Positions 50,740-62,829 of a stretch of DNA of 64,000 bases are shown in pieces (position 1 is the first letter of the stretch; each line of letters begins with the position of its first letter). This DNA comes from Mangifera indica (Eukaryota > Streptophyta > Magnoliopsida > Sapindales > Anacardiaceae): assembly GCF_011075055.1 (NCBI RefSeq), contig NC_058137.1:22491463-22555462 (forward strand), read 5' to 3'. The position numbers were made by a program, and so were the translations under genes. The notes beneath the pieces are model-generated. The model worked only from the letters and a program-made list of their open reading frames with translations, searched no databases and was not told the DNA's origin.

Positions 50740-51459
50740 ATGAAGTCAGTGAAGGAATCAGTAGCCAACGCCGGGGCCTCTGCAAAGGCTGGAGTGGAGA
50801 AGACGAAGGCCACCGTGCAAGAGAAGGTTTCATCATCTTCTCCGCCTCAAATTTTTATTTATGCATTCAAACAAGTCGCTAGAAATATAATATAAATCTT
50901 TTATCATCGTGAAAGAATAAGGATTCTCAGATGCAGACGTTGTCGTATTATGTTTGACAATGGTGTAAACACTGAATGATAATTTTATATTATTGATTTA
51001 CAGTTTATAATTATGAATAAGTTTTGATCGGAAAAATGGATGGTGGTGCAGGTGGAGAAGATGCAAGCTCATTCTCCAATGGAGAAAGCAACGGCGACAG
51101 AGAAGAAAGAAGAGAGGTTAGCACAAGCAGAAGTCAACAAGCTCAAAGCCATCAAGAACAATGCAGAAGCAAGATTTTCTCCCAAAGATGGTTCCAGCAA
51201 TCCAGGTTTCACACCTGGTGCAAATATTAGTCCCACTGGGACTGCCTCATATTCGACCACCGGGGTGCAAGGGCAGTCCACTGGGGGCCACCAGATGTCC
51301 GCCATGCCCGGACATGGCACCGGGCAGCCCACGGACGGTTACGTGGTGGATGGAGTGGTTGAGTCTCACCCGATGGAAGTGCACAGCGCACCTGCGAGCA
51401 CCATGGCTCATAACACAGAAGCCGGAGGGAACCCAGTGGTGGCTCGTATAGTTAAATGA
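50740..51459 (+). CDS. LEA group 4 (LEA_1/D-113) protein, intact copy 4
   Basis: Exon 1 is 50740-50826 (MKSVKESVANAGASAKAGVE..., GTTTCA donor) and exon 2 is 51052-51459, joined in phase 0, giving 164 residues. It is hydrophilic and rich in Ala, Gly, Lys, Glu and Thr. The conserved tail GHQMSAMPGHGTGQPTDGYV...VVESHP...TMAHNTEAGG matches the Arabidopsis LEA4-5 type. These proteins accumulate in seeds and stressed tissue and limit dehydration damage. The start is short: the MQ(S/T)GKKA prefix of copies 1 and 2 is replaced by in-frame LRKAKRK upstream sequence without its own Met. A CTATTTAACC TATA-like box lies at about 50668. It is tail-to-tail with the KHZ gene. Confidence 0.88.
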
Positions 51460-51499
51460 GTGGTGAAAGAGAGGTGGGCTGTGGTGGATTTATATCATA

Positions 51500-52067
51500 A
51501 GAGTTTGATTTTGTAAGGGAGGATAAGGTTGTCTTTCATCATGCTGTGGAAGATTAGGGATTCAAGGAGTTTTCCCTCTTTTTTTCTTTTGGTTGTATCT
51601 ACCCTTGAAAGACAATAAGTGCAATGTTATGCAAACATTTTTTATGTATAATTTTGATATATAAATAATATAACTTTGTATAATTAAATATTATTTTATA
51701 TTTAATTTAAAATAATCTAATAACATGACCACAAATCATTTATATACTTAAATTATGCGTTAAAAATGTGTTTTAATAGTTTTATTATATCAAGATCCTA
51801 ATACTCAAAATGAATATGCTTTAACTTAATAATACAAGAACTCAGATGACAAAATAATTCTCTCAAACTACTTCGCCAACTTTAAAGAATGAAGTCAAGA
51901 CTACAGAGGCTACAATAATTTGATAATGAATCTAGTGAAGGTCAAAATCGCAAATTCACTGATCTTTATCAGCAGTTCAGCTAGCATTGCAAAACCAACA
52001 TACAAAGAACAGCTCGCTGTCTCTCTAATACACGCCTGCACAAGAGCAAAATCTGGAAATTGAAACC
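51500..52067. other. Convergent 3' ends of LEA copy 4 and the KHZ gene
   Basis: AT-rich 3' UTR and spacer, with no other feature recognised. Confidence 0.4.
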
Positions 52068-54178
52068 TCACAGAACTGACTTCCGCAACTCGGCAGCCCC
52101 ATGTGCGAAGTGACATCTTTCCCCAAAGGTACAAGATCCCTTGGCAAAGTTGCCACACAGCTTTGTCTTAAAGTTGTTACTTCTAGAAGCCGTGACTCCT
52201 TGACCTGAAGGATTCTTCGCGTTGACAGGACCTATGCTTCCAATTAGCTCTCTTACCATAGCACTGGCTTGCTTAATCTGCTCAAAGGAGCCTTCAAACT
52301 CAATGTTCTTGAGATTGGGATCTGTCTCATGATCTCGGATGGAAAGCTTGGCCCCTGTTTGGCGACATATCTGCTTTGAGTTCACACCTCCCTTCCCAAT
52401 AATGGCACCAGCAAGGGAAGCATCTACACTGATTTTTGCAGTAGCTGAAGCACCAAAATTAGCAGCAGGTCCTGATGCAGGTGGCTCCATCCGGCCACCC
52501 ATACGACCTGGAATAGGTCCCATGCTGCGGAGATCATCAAGTGATGGAGCAATAGGCTTGCCAAGTTCCCATTCACCATGAGCAAAATGGCATTTGTCAC
52601 CAAACTTGCAACCTTCAGCAGAATTAAACTTGTTACACAAGCGAGATTTAAAAGCTGAGCCATTTGAGGCAGGTGGCAGTGCAGGCATGTTTCTAGATGG
52701 TAGGGGTATGGTTGGTGGTAGATTCATCATCTGAGCCACAGCATTGTATCCACCTGGAAAGTGGTGCAGAAAATGGCAGCTATCACCAAATGGACAGCCA
52801 GCAGTGCTGCAAATTAAAGTACAATGATGTTAGACACAGGGGAATCATAACACCCAGAAAATAATTAAACTGCCCAATCTGAAGCTTATTTGATAAACCA
52901 GAAAAACACCCCACTACAAGTTTTCATATGACTTGTTATGGCAAGTAAAAGACTGACACAAAAAACCAAACACTTAATCCTGCCAGAGAACCATACATAG
53001 AAGATGGGAAACTACAATATCAGAACTGAAATGCCATAAAGTTTGGCATTTTATCTCAGTTTCAGAAACTAACAGATTGTCTTTCTTATAGTACTTACCA
53101 GTCAAAGTTAGGCAGTAAGAGTAAAAACTAAAAGTTGATATAATTACCATAAACCTGCACCTTAATCAACTAGGCAGATAAAATTAGTACATCACCAGAA
53201 AGTTTTATGGTTATAATATAAACCAGTTGTAAGAATGACATATATCATTGAGCTTCACGGTGCCAATTACACTTCGCAAAAGATGGTTATCTTTCAGTCG
53301 GTGAACAGAATAATATCTCGGTAAGATTCAATCTTGTTAGAACAAACCACATTTTGTACCTGTGTAATGGCTAAGAATTCTCACTTCATTAGCGTATTAA
53401 AGAATTTTAGCTTTTGAAATCAATTATTAAAAGAATTTATTAACATAAAATGCAATTCAAAATGCTTATTTAGACAAGCAAAGATTTGAACCTGTAAAAC
53501 TTGGTGCATGGCTTCGATTTGCTTCCTACACCTGACAAGTTGTCTGTTTCTGTTACAAAACATTAATTACTTGTTCTTAGTTAAAGTTTCTCCAGATTAT
53601 CAATAAAATTATCTAGACCATCTCGGTAATTAAGTTCTTAACACCAATTAAAAAACTAAAACTAAATAAATAATTATTTATAAAGAACATGATCATTTCT
53701 ACGGATCAACACATTAGCTGTCCAATCTCCAATCTAAAATGAAAGTCTTATTATTCTTCAAAAGTGGTAGCTTATACTTTCTAATAGATGCATTAGAAAG
53801 CCATAAAAGATTATCAAAGCCCAGCGTAATTATTTGTCTATGAAATTTATAATCCATATGAATCAGTTTACTTCATCCCAAATACCAAATAATCGACCTA
53901 TCCTCAGCAAAGCAACAATGAAAATTTCAGCTAATTAAATTATAATTATTGCTAATTGCTGCAACAAATATTTCACATGACCAGTAAAAAGAATACATTA
54001 TCAAACCAAGCCAAATTCTAATTTTTCCCTTCAAAGAAACCTTTTTTGCTACAGCAACTAAACGAAATTAAAACAAAAAAAAGTTAAAGAAAGACAGAAA
54101 CGAACCATGCTTGGATTTCTTGAGGGCGCCGTTGACGTTGAAAGAAGCTTCAGGCATCGCTCTCTTACGGGTATCCAT
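52068..54178 (-). CDS. KHZ: CCCH zinc finger and KH domain RNA-binding protein (KHZ type)
   Basis: Three exons, 54178-54106, 53549-53492 and 52806-52068, encode 289 residues. The order is: N-terminal MDTRKRAMPEASFNVNGALK; CCCH finger 1 (CTKFYSTAGCPFGDSCHFLH, C-x8-C-x5-C-x3-H); CCCH finger 2 (CNKFNSAEGCKFGDKCHFAH); a KH domain with the invariant loop (VDASLAGAIIGKGGVNSKQI); and CCCH finger 3 (CGNFAKGSCTFGERCHFAH, C-x7-C-x5-C-x3-H) near the end. The architecture matches Arabidopsis KHZ1/KHZ2, nuclear RNA-binding proteins reported to promote flowering and senescence; which of the two it corresponds to is not decidable. Telo-box repeats (AAACCCTAACCCTAG, 54305-54319) lie upstream. It neighbours a LEA gene, as KHZ2 does in Arabidopsis. 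Confidence 0.92.
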
Positions 54179-54304
54179 TAGATCCGGATTCATTAAAAAA
54201 ACCAGAACAAAAGCCCAAACGAAAAAGCCTTTTGTATGAAGACCCGGATGAAGCAATTGAGATAAAATCTAGAAAGTAATCCTTCGGAGAAACAGAAGAA
54301 ACTA

Positions 54305-54319
54305 AAACCCTAACCCTAG
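54305..54319 (-). promoter_or_regulatory. Telo-box in KHZ promoter/leader
   Basis: AAACCCTAACCCTAG lies 127 bp upstream of the KHZ start codon. Telo-boxes are common near transcription starts of plant genes for translation and growth. Confidence 0.5.
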
Positions 54320-54399
54320 CTTAAGGGTTTATGGAACCGAGACTCGCGAGAGGAGGCTGAACTGTGAGAACTAAAAGATACTAATCGGAAGTTTACTCG

Positions 54400-55383
54400 T
54401 GTTATTCGTATTTGGGTTAAATTTCGACGTCCCTAAACTTTTAGTATATTTCAAATAACTCATATAGTTTGAAAATTTATACTAACCTCCCAGGAAGGAA
54501 GGTTCCTTTATTAAACTTACCAATTGCTAAACCTATAAAACCTAATACAAGATACATGCTCATTCAGTTTAAAGTAATATTTTTAAAACTGAACTAGTTA
54601 TCCAACTTATTCATAATTTGATTGGTTGTCTTACCGATTCATAAATCAATCCATTGAAATAAATTTAATCTTAAACTTGTTTGAATGATTAAGGATGAGT
54701 ATTTTAGTAAACTGAAATAAACACTTATAAAAACCTTAATAATCATCGTGAACCAAATTAAGTTTTTTATTACTATGATATATCTTGGTGTAGTGAATTC
54801 AAACTTGCTTGTAAAATTTGTTAATGCAATTTTTCTTTACCAATTGATCTATGTAATTTAGAATCTCACATATAATAGTTTACAATAAAAACAATTAAAG
54901 TCTGACTAAACTCGTATAAGTCCATTTTGGGTGTTTATAATTTTTTTTTGGAGATATTTATGTGAAAATATTGTAAAGAAAAAAGGTTGACACTAAGATT
55001 TCTAAGTGATTCGATTTGATGATCGAAATGTCTACATTCATAGTATATGCATTAATTTTTTGATTTAGTGTAAAAATAATACAATGGCTCTCCTCATCCT
55101 TCTTTTCTCTAATTTTTTTTTTAATATAGAGGTTTTTGGAAGGAAAATGTTTCTCCTCAAGTCTCTCACTCCTTTAGAACTCAACTTATGACTTTGAATT
55201 CAAATAGATCAATTTATATCTACATTGATAACATTTATATTTATGCAAAAATTAACATTTTTATTAAAAAACTGTTTATGACGTGAAGTCCGGCTTATGA
55301 CTTTTTTTTGATAATTGTCAAAAGATTTTCAAAATTTAAAATTATTTGATCACTAGTCATTGGTTGTTGAACTATTTGTCTGT
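54400..55383. other. Intergenic AT-rich DNA
   Basis: No gene or element is recognised. Confidence 0.35.
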
Positions 55384-55391
55384 TGCATCTA

Positions 55392-56072
55392 CAAGTGTCT
55401 ATGGGTCGGGTCTTAAGCCTGTACAATGATGGGGCTTTCGAGGAGACCCATGAAATTTTTAAAGCCCAACCTTATATATATAAGGTCAAACCTTAATCGG
55501 GGCAATCCATTTAAAAATTTTTAAATTAATTTAAAAATTTAAACACAAATTATTTTTTAATTATTAAAATCAAGCACAATACCTTGAACATTTTATTTAT
55601 AATCCCTCACTTATGATGGAAAACATTTTATTTCAATTATTTCGTAATGATAAAATTGAAATGAAAATAAAATTATAAATAGAAAGAATTATTATTTACA
55701 AATTTATACAATTTCAAAATGAAAATTGATGAAAGAAAATAAGATTGAGAATATAGTAAAAAAATTGAGATTGAAAAATTTGTAAATAAAGTTGAAAAAT
55801 GAAAAATATTTTGGTTGTTTATATAAGAGGAAAATAAATAAATAAAAGAATAACTTCTGTCTATGTGGCATAAGCTTTTGCCTACTGTAGAAGCCAATAA
55901 ACATTTAATTTTTTATTTTTTTAATATTTAAACAATAACAATCAAGTCAGGTTGACCTATTAACCTAACACCAAGGCCTATAATCCGATTTGGAAGACCC
56001 ATGAGTCGAATTCGACATATTATAGTGTTGGATCGAGTCTCCATTTAGCTCGACCTAATTAATGTGTCTAGC
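55392..56072. mobile_element. hAT-like non-autonomous repeat, copy B (681 bp, 8-bp TSD)
   Basis: TGCATCTA flanks both sides (55384-55391 and 56073-56080), an exact 8-bp duplication as in hAT insertions. The element runs from CAAGTGTCTATGGGTCGGG to ATTAATGTGTCTAGC. Its AT-rich centre is the reverse complement of copy A's. Terminal inverted repeats are weak, so the superfamily call rests mainly on the duplication length. Two overlapping 66-74 codon ORFs inside are AT-rich chance frames. Confidence 0.7.
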
Positions 56073-56930
56073 TGCATCTAGAGAATTGAAGTCCACTACT
56101 ATTTTTTCTCACATACAAAAAATTCCCATAACAAAGACAAAGAGGAGTTATCAATACTTACAGAGGACTTTTGTGATGATTTCCAAACTATGGAGGGTGT
56201 TTTTAGAAACAAAATCTTAGGGGGGGTCAAGAATTTATCGTTAAGATGACTTTTAATAGAGTTTTAAAATTGACTGCTTCATTTCATTTAGATTCGGGTG
56301 CGTTATGTGTACTCACGGTTGATGACGTTAGCTTAATTTTTGGAGGCATCGGATTCTATGGGCCGAGTCATGGGCCTAGAATTGGGCTAAATAAATCTTA
56401 ACCTAAAATTAAATAATAGAATTGTTTTAAAAAAATAAAACAATTCTATTATTTCTCCACTTTCATAATCCAAAATAATTTAACCACTATTGATTTATGT
56501 CAAGAAAATTAGGTTTGTTTGGCATGAAATTTCACATTCAATATTCTTTTTATAAACAAGGTATATAAAAAATTATATGAAAATGCATTTGGTAATAATG
56601 AATAAAAAATAATTTAAATGTAATAAAAAAATCTACCCTTGTAATAATCATATATTTTTTAATAAAATTTATCTAGATAAAATGCATTTTTATTGTTCAT
56701 CTTTTTAGGGGTGTGTATAGTTCGCTTTAATATAGTATGAGAGTTTTTTTAAATTAAATTAAAAAATAATTTAAAAATTTTTTAAACCAAACCAAATTAA
56801 ACTAAACTAAAAAAATAAGATTTTTTTTCAGTTTAGATTACAATTTAAACTTATTAAATTCATTTACTTTTAAATATGTATTATTTTTATAAAATTAATT
56901 AAATTATAGTTTTTTATAATTAGGGCTGGA

Positions 56931-57267
56931 TTCAAGCCGAGCCAGCTCGAGCTCGAGCTCGGCTCGGCTCGGTTCGAGCCCGAAACGAGCCGGGCTCAGC
57001 TCGGTTCGATCGAGCTCGAACCGAGCCCGAGCTGGCTCGGATTGACTCGATATATTTTTTTAAAAATTTTTTTATACAAAACGGCATCGTTTTGATCCAT
57101 ATATATATACAAAACAGTGTCGTTTTGATATAATAAACGAGCCGAGCCAAGCTGAAAACGAGCCGAACTCGAGCCGAGCAGAATTTGGCTCGAGTCGAGC
57201 TCGAACCGAACTCAAGTCGACCCTTAAAAAGCCGAGCCGAGCTCGGCTCGGCTCAAATCCAGCCCTA
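56931..57267. mobile_element. hAT miniature inverted-repeat element (337 bp, 8-bp TSD)
   Basis: It starts TAGGGCTGGATTCAAGCCGA and ends CTCAAATCCAGCCCTA, an inverted repeat. TTTATAAT is duplicated exactly at 56923-56930 and 57268-57275. Both arms are made of GAGCTCGAGC/CGAGCC words, so the transcript would fold into a long GC-rich hairpin around an AT-rich centre. The centre carries two similar AAAAC(G/A)GYRTCGTTTTGAT units. The Arg/Ser-rich ORFs across it are artefacts of the repeat. Confidence 0.93.
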
Positions 57268-57634
57268 TTTATAATATAATATAAATATGTAAAATAAATA
57301 TAAAATAGCAAACTGAAAACCATTTTTTTTTTTTAAATACACACACATATGTGTGACAAAATTTTCAATAAACAATTATGGATATAACTTATATTTTCAT
57401 ATTTATTTTGTCATTATCTTTACATGTATATTGTATGAAATCACCTAAATTGTAACCTAAACTAAAAACTATTTTTTAAAAATTTGTTAACCAAAATCAA
57501 ACCAACCTAAATTGTAATTTTTAAATAATATGATTCATTTTATAATTTAAATCGAATTATACACACTCCTACATCTTTTAATCCATCTAAATCGTAAGAA
57601 GTATATACCTCTAGTACCCTAATATTTCTAAAAT

Positions 57635-58406
57635 GACCAAAAGACTTATTCCTACCGAAGGTTTATTGAAAGCCTAGGTACCCGCTAAGTATGGAAAACC
57701 CAAATTCTTATTTATGAACTGTTAAAATTTACAGATTTAGTTAACTCTAGAAATAAAATCGTTATTTAACTATAACATATTAAAAACAATAAAAGTTTAT
57801 CTCATTTCTCCCTTGGTTTAGAAAACTAACAATTTTTCTCTAAGATTAAACTTTGAAAAGTTACAATCCCCTCCCCCCCCCCCCCGGGTTTCATTTTGAA
57901 CCAAACTTTCTTGGTACCAAAATCCAACCACCATCTCTCTTTCTCTGTTATTGACAATCACCCTCTTAATGGAATATCTCTCTTCGATAACAATACGATG
58001 AAGACGACATCCATCATCGATGAAGGCAAACTTTGGACGAAAACATGTCTTTATCTCTGGACGAAGATGAATTGTCGATGAAGGTGCATCGACGATGAAG
58101 ATGACAACCGTCATGATGTTGTGAGAGAGAGAGAGAGATTCCGTTAGGAAGGTGATTGTCGATGACAGAGAAAGAGAGATAATGGACAAATTTCAATGTC
58201 GGAGAAGTTTGGTTCAAAATGAAACCCTATGGGAGAAATGTAACTTTTCAAAGTTTAATCCTGAAGAAAAATTGTTAGTATTTTAAATTATGGAGGTAAA
58301 TGAGATAAAATTTTATTATTTTTAATATATTATAGATAAAATTATTTCTTTCACTTTTGAATCCCAAACAATTCGAGTAAGGGTCAGTACACAAAGATTT
58401 AAGGTC
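57635..58406. mobile_element. Mutator-like non-autonomous element D (degenerate, ends uncertain)
   Basis: The ends read GACCAAAAGACTTATTCC on the left and GACCTTAAATCTTTG on the right (reverse complement). Inner inverted repeats are clearer: ATAACATATTAAAAACAATAA on the left against ATAATATATTAAAAATAATAA on the right. It shares with elements A-C the subterminal TTTTCAAAGTTTAATC block, a C/G homopolymer (C-run near 57871-57884) and a GATGAAGACGACAT-type interior. No clear 9-bp duplication was found. Confidence 0.6.
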
Positions 58407-59231
58407 ATTTCTTCAAATTGTTCTCCATTTCTAAGTTTGTAGCCTTCACAATAGCTTCATGTATGTTACCTGCCAAATAAAAGGCATGTTCTAGAAAAAT
58501 ATCTAATTCTCCAGATAAGATCAATTTAAACCTTCTAATTGTTTCTACTAGACCTACATATTTACCTGGAGAACCAGTAAATACTTTGACAAAGAAAAAA
58601 GGTTAGGCGAAGAAAAGCTTAATTTTTTACGCTCTTGTTGCAGTTAAGCAATCCTCTTCAGATAATTTATCCAACCCAAATATAGCTAAATAATAACTTT
58701 ATTATTAAAGTTAATTGAGTCTATTAATTTTAACAAGAACAATATTATATGTACCTATTTTGAATACACAAATATATACACACTCATATGTGTCATCATA
58801 TGATTGATTATTATTTTATTCTTAATTCAAAATCATCCAATCATATGATGATACATATAAATGTGTATATATTTATGTACCCAAAATAAATACACATAGT
58901 TTTATTGTTTTAACAATTTATAGATGATAATTTGAGTTTTTCATCCTTAACAGTCATCCGTTTGAGTTTCCAATATACCAACTCTTTTGGCCTTATAAAA
59001 CCCATGAAAGGGCATAAAGGTCATTTATCACGGGCGCCAAAACCAACCGCTCAACAAGACTTTCTTTGATAATTCCAAAGATGCCTGCACTTTAAATGAT
59101 CGCTAACCAAACTTTGATTTCATCGAAACTAAGCCATTCTTAAACTCTCACCACCAACTCTTACATTCATAACTTTAAATTCATTGCACTTTCACCCCTT
59201 TTGTTCTCTCTCAATATTCGGCATTGCAGAG

Positions 59232-59454
59232 GTGAGTTTGGAGATCTTTCTTTCATTCTTTGAATTTGTTTTTCTGATATTTTTCATGTTGTTTAAGGTC
59301 TGATAGCCTTTTAGATTCTCAGTCTGTTGTTTACTGTGAGTGTATTAGTGTTTCAATCAACCCCTTTTGAGATCTTTGAATTTGTTTTTTTTTTTTTTTT
59401 TATGGGAAACATATTTCATGGGTGGTTTTGTTGCCAATTCAATTGAATTTGCAG
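59232..59454 (+). promoter_or_regulatory. Leader intron of the enoyl-ACP reductase gene
   Basis: The donor GAG|GTGAGT at 59231/59232 and the acceptor TTTGCAG at 59454 bound a 223-bp 5'-UTR intron. The leader exon begins upstream, near 59170-59231. Confidence 0.65.
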
Positions 59455-59480
59455 GTTCTTCTTGATTTAGGTTTCTGGAA

Positions 59481-61956
59481 ATGGCTGTGGCAGCGACTTC
59501 TGGGACACAAATGACAGTGATCAAGCCTTGTGTTTCGTCATCTCCTAAAAATTTTATGTCTAGTAGAGCAAGTTTTAGGATTGATGATCAAAATGCATCT
59601 TGGAAGAGGCTTGCAAGCTCTTCTCGGATTGCGTCTGAGAAGCCATCGCTCCAGAGCTTGACGGTGAGGCCTGCTAAATCTGTTAAGTTTGTAACAAGAG
59701 CTATGTCTGCAGAAAATGAAAACAAGCCTCTACCAGGATTGCCTGTTGATTTGAGAGGTCGTACATCTCCATTTTTGCCTAATTGTTTTTGTGCCAATCT
59801 TGTGTTACATCTAACAATGAGACATCTTTGAGCAGGTAAAAGAGCATTCATTGCTGGTGTGGCTGATGATAACGGATATGGTTGGGCAATAGCAAAAGCT
59901 CTTGCAGCTGCAGGTGCCAAAATTCTTGTTGGGACCTGGGTTCCTGTATGGAAAATTTGAACTTAAATCTTTGTAATTGTTGACATCCCAAATTCTTCCA
60001 AAGTTGCATGGTTTCTTATAGTATGATTCATTCTATGTAGGCACTGAACATCTTTGAAAGCAGTCTACGGCGTGGGAAGTTTGACGAATCTCGCATGTAA
60101 CAGCACATTGCGCTTTTCCTGAATTACGTACTATTCTAATGGGGCTTACTGAGCTAGTTCTGACTCTCTGCCTTTGCTGATTGAACTTTGATATTTCAGA
60201 TTACCAGATGGATCATTAATGGAAATTACCAAAGTTTATCCGTTGGATGCAGTTTTTGACAATCCCGAGGATGTTCCTGAAGATGTAAAAATTCCTTATA
60301 TAGTTTCCAGTGTGTTATTTCAAATCTCTATTATATTCGTATTTGCTGTCTTCTGTAGGTAAAAACAAACAAACGCTATTCTGGGTCCTCAAAATGGACA
60401 GTTCAGGTATATCATTGTTTGTTACTCGGTTTTAGAGTAGACACTCTTTAATTAAATTTGATTAATGAGTAATATTCATGAACACCATCTGAAATGAAGT
60501 TCTTTAAATTGTAACAATTGCATTTTTCTTTTCATGGTAAATTGCAGTAACTGTAGAAATCATTGTTTTGGGCTTTAGTTAAGAAACTGGACCGTGCTTA
60601 ACCAATTGGTTATTATGGTTTTGCAGGAGGTTGCTGAATCTGTAAAACAGGATTTTGGTAGCATTGATATTCTTGTGCACTCACTTGCCAATGGGCCAGA
60701 GGTGCGGCACTCTTTTATGCTGTTTTTCCAGGATTGTAATGCCAATTACCTTATTTTAACAAATCATTCACAGGTCAGCAAGCCTCTTTTGGAGACTTCG
60801 AGAAACGGATATCTTGCAGCCATCTCTGCATCAAGTTATTCTTTTGTTTCTTTACTCAAGCATTTCGTTCCAATAATGAATCCAGGCATGTTTCTCACTC
60901 AACTTTGGTTTTTCTTTATTTGTAAATATACTGGGATATGCACAGAAAGCAATGCTAGAGTGTAAAATGGTTGTTGATTTTTCAGGTGGTGCTTCAATCT
61001 CTCTAACATACATTGCTTCTGAAAGGATTATTCCAGGGTATATTTCTTTGTACCTGTTATTTGCTAGGCTCACTCTGTTATGAATGATTTTCACCCTTTG
61101 AAACTGTTACATGTTCAGATATGGTGGAGGCATGAGCTCTGCTAAGGCTGCTCTAGAGAGTGACACACGTGTGAGTATTACCAGCTGACCATATTTAAGA
61201 TATTTCAATTTCTTCTAAAACTTGTGATGATTGCTTGATAGTTTTCACACTTTATTGCTTGATTAGGTTCTGGCTTTTGAAGCTGGAAGGAAACACAAGA
61301 TCAGAGTCAACACAATATCTGCAGGTATGATAGCTACTTCATAATGGGCATTGTCATTTCACCAATTTACAGTCTTTGACATTTTCCAGCCAGTGGAAAA
61401 TTCTGCCTTTTTGTGCTATTCGGTCTAGTACCAGTGTTAGGTTCTTGCTTGTCAACTTAAGCTTTCAGGTCACATTGTTAAACTTCGATCTTTGTTGGAT
61501 TTCTTGAGCCGTTATATAAATTTTCCACACATTAGATAGAAAAGTTTTAATTTTGCTATATTTCATCAACACATTTATCCATATATGATTTTCTCACATT
61601 CTAGTGCTGCCTAAAACTCAACAGGTCCTCTTAGAAGTCGTGCGGCAAAAGCGATCGGCTTTATCGATATGATGATTGATTACTCATTAGAAAATGCACC
61701 CTTACAGAAAGAACTATCTGCGGGTGAGTAATCACTTACTACACCTCTTAACCTGGCATGTGATTGTGTTTCAATATATAACCTTTGTAATGGAACAGAG
61801 GAGGTAGGGAATGCTGCAGCCTTCCTGGCTTCACCTTTGGCATCAGCAATCACTGGCGCCATTGTGTACGTTGACAATGGCCTCCATGCAATGGGAGTGG
61901 GAGTTGACAGTCCAATATTTGAAAACCTTGACATTCCAAAAGGTAAGCAAAGCTAG
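59481..61956 (+). CDS. MOD1: Enoyl-[acyl-carrier-protein] reductase (NADH), chloroplastic
   Basis: Twelve exons: 59481-59757, 59836-59945, 60041-60096, 60200-60284, 60359-60406, 60627-60701, 60774-60885, 60986-61037, 61119-61170, 61267-61324, 61625-61723 and 61799-61956. They give 393 residues, all in phase. A transit peptide of about 75 residues ([10 protein letters not shown]...VTRAMSAE) precedes the FabI/SDR fold: [20 protein letters not shown] (NAD-binding), [49 protein letters not shown] (the Tyr-x6-Lys catalytic pair) and [20 protein letters not shown]. The enzyme performs the last reduction of each plastid fatty-acid elongation cycle. Intron 7 has a GC donor (CCAG|GCATGT). The C-terminus is ambiguous: reading through gives [13 protein letters not shown]; splicing at 61942|GTAAGC to 62186 would end at 62223. 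Confidence 0.95.
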
Positions 61957-62339
61957 AACTTGAGATGACTCTGATTGTCTGGTGGGGTTACTGAATTTTG
62001 AATTAGAACAAATAATTATTGTTCCTACTTGTATTATTTATACCATTTCAATCCCCCATTTGTGTCATATGAATTGTGTTACTAATTTTGCTTTCTGGGT
62101 TCTGTTGCAAAATAGACCCTGTAATGTTATTGCAACGTTTAACTTAATATATGGAACGCCAAACATATTGTGTGTATGTGATCAGGAAGAAACCATCGAA
62201 ATGGCATCCACCAACATCTATAAGAAAAATACTGGCATAGTTTTTTATTTCTTCCAGCAGAAGCCAGTATGCTTTCTTGATTTATCCCAGCAATGTAAAT
62301 CACTAAAGCCTAACGAAATTTTGATTTCTTGATCATCAC

Positions 62340-62800
62340 TGAAATCAAAGGTTCTTGGCAACAAGTGATTCGATTCCGCATGGCAGAGACAGGTCTTAAG
62401 ATCAGTAACACTTCTTCCTTGAGAACAAGAACATTGTTGAAGAATGTAAACAGGAAAACTAATGAGAACAGAAGGACCTAAACCACTCCAGTTATAAACA
62501 AATCCTAAATATATAAACTTTGACAGGAAAACCTAAAATATGCTTGTAACACTTGTTCATCTCACCTGAAGCTTCCCTTTGCGAATGGCAACATGTCTTC
62601 CGCATGGTCATTCTGAGGGTAATCTTAGAATCCTAGTTGTTCATGTAAAGCCAATCTATGGTTACTGAACAACTTGATCCATATTCGTTGGGCCGTTTCT
62701 TGAGATTCCTCGTTTAAGCGGTCCGGTTGCATACAAGTTACAACTACCAATAGATTCTGAGATCCAAACCGTTTTTCACGTTTCCATGATGCAGCCCATT
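62340..62800. other. 3' flank of the MOD1 gene
   Basis: No gene is recognised. Confidence 0.3.
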
Positions 62801-62829
62801 CATGCTCCAGTACAGGCCTGTACTTCCTT

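Noticed and set aside
56932..57323. Arg/Ser-rich ORFs on the minus strand
   Set aside because: They translate the inverted GAGCTC/CGAGCC arms of the hAT miniature element.
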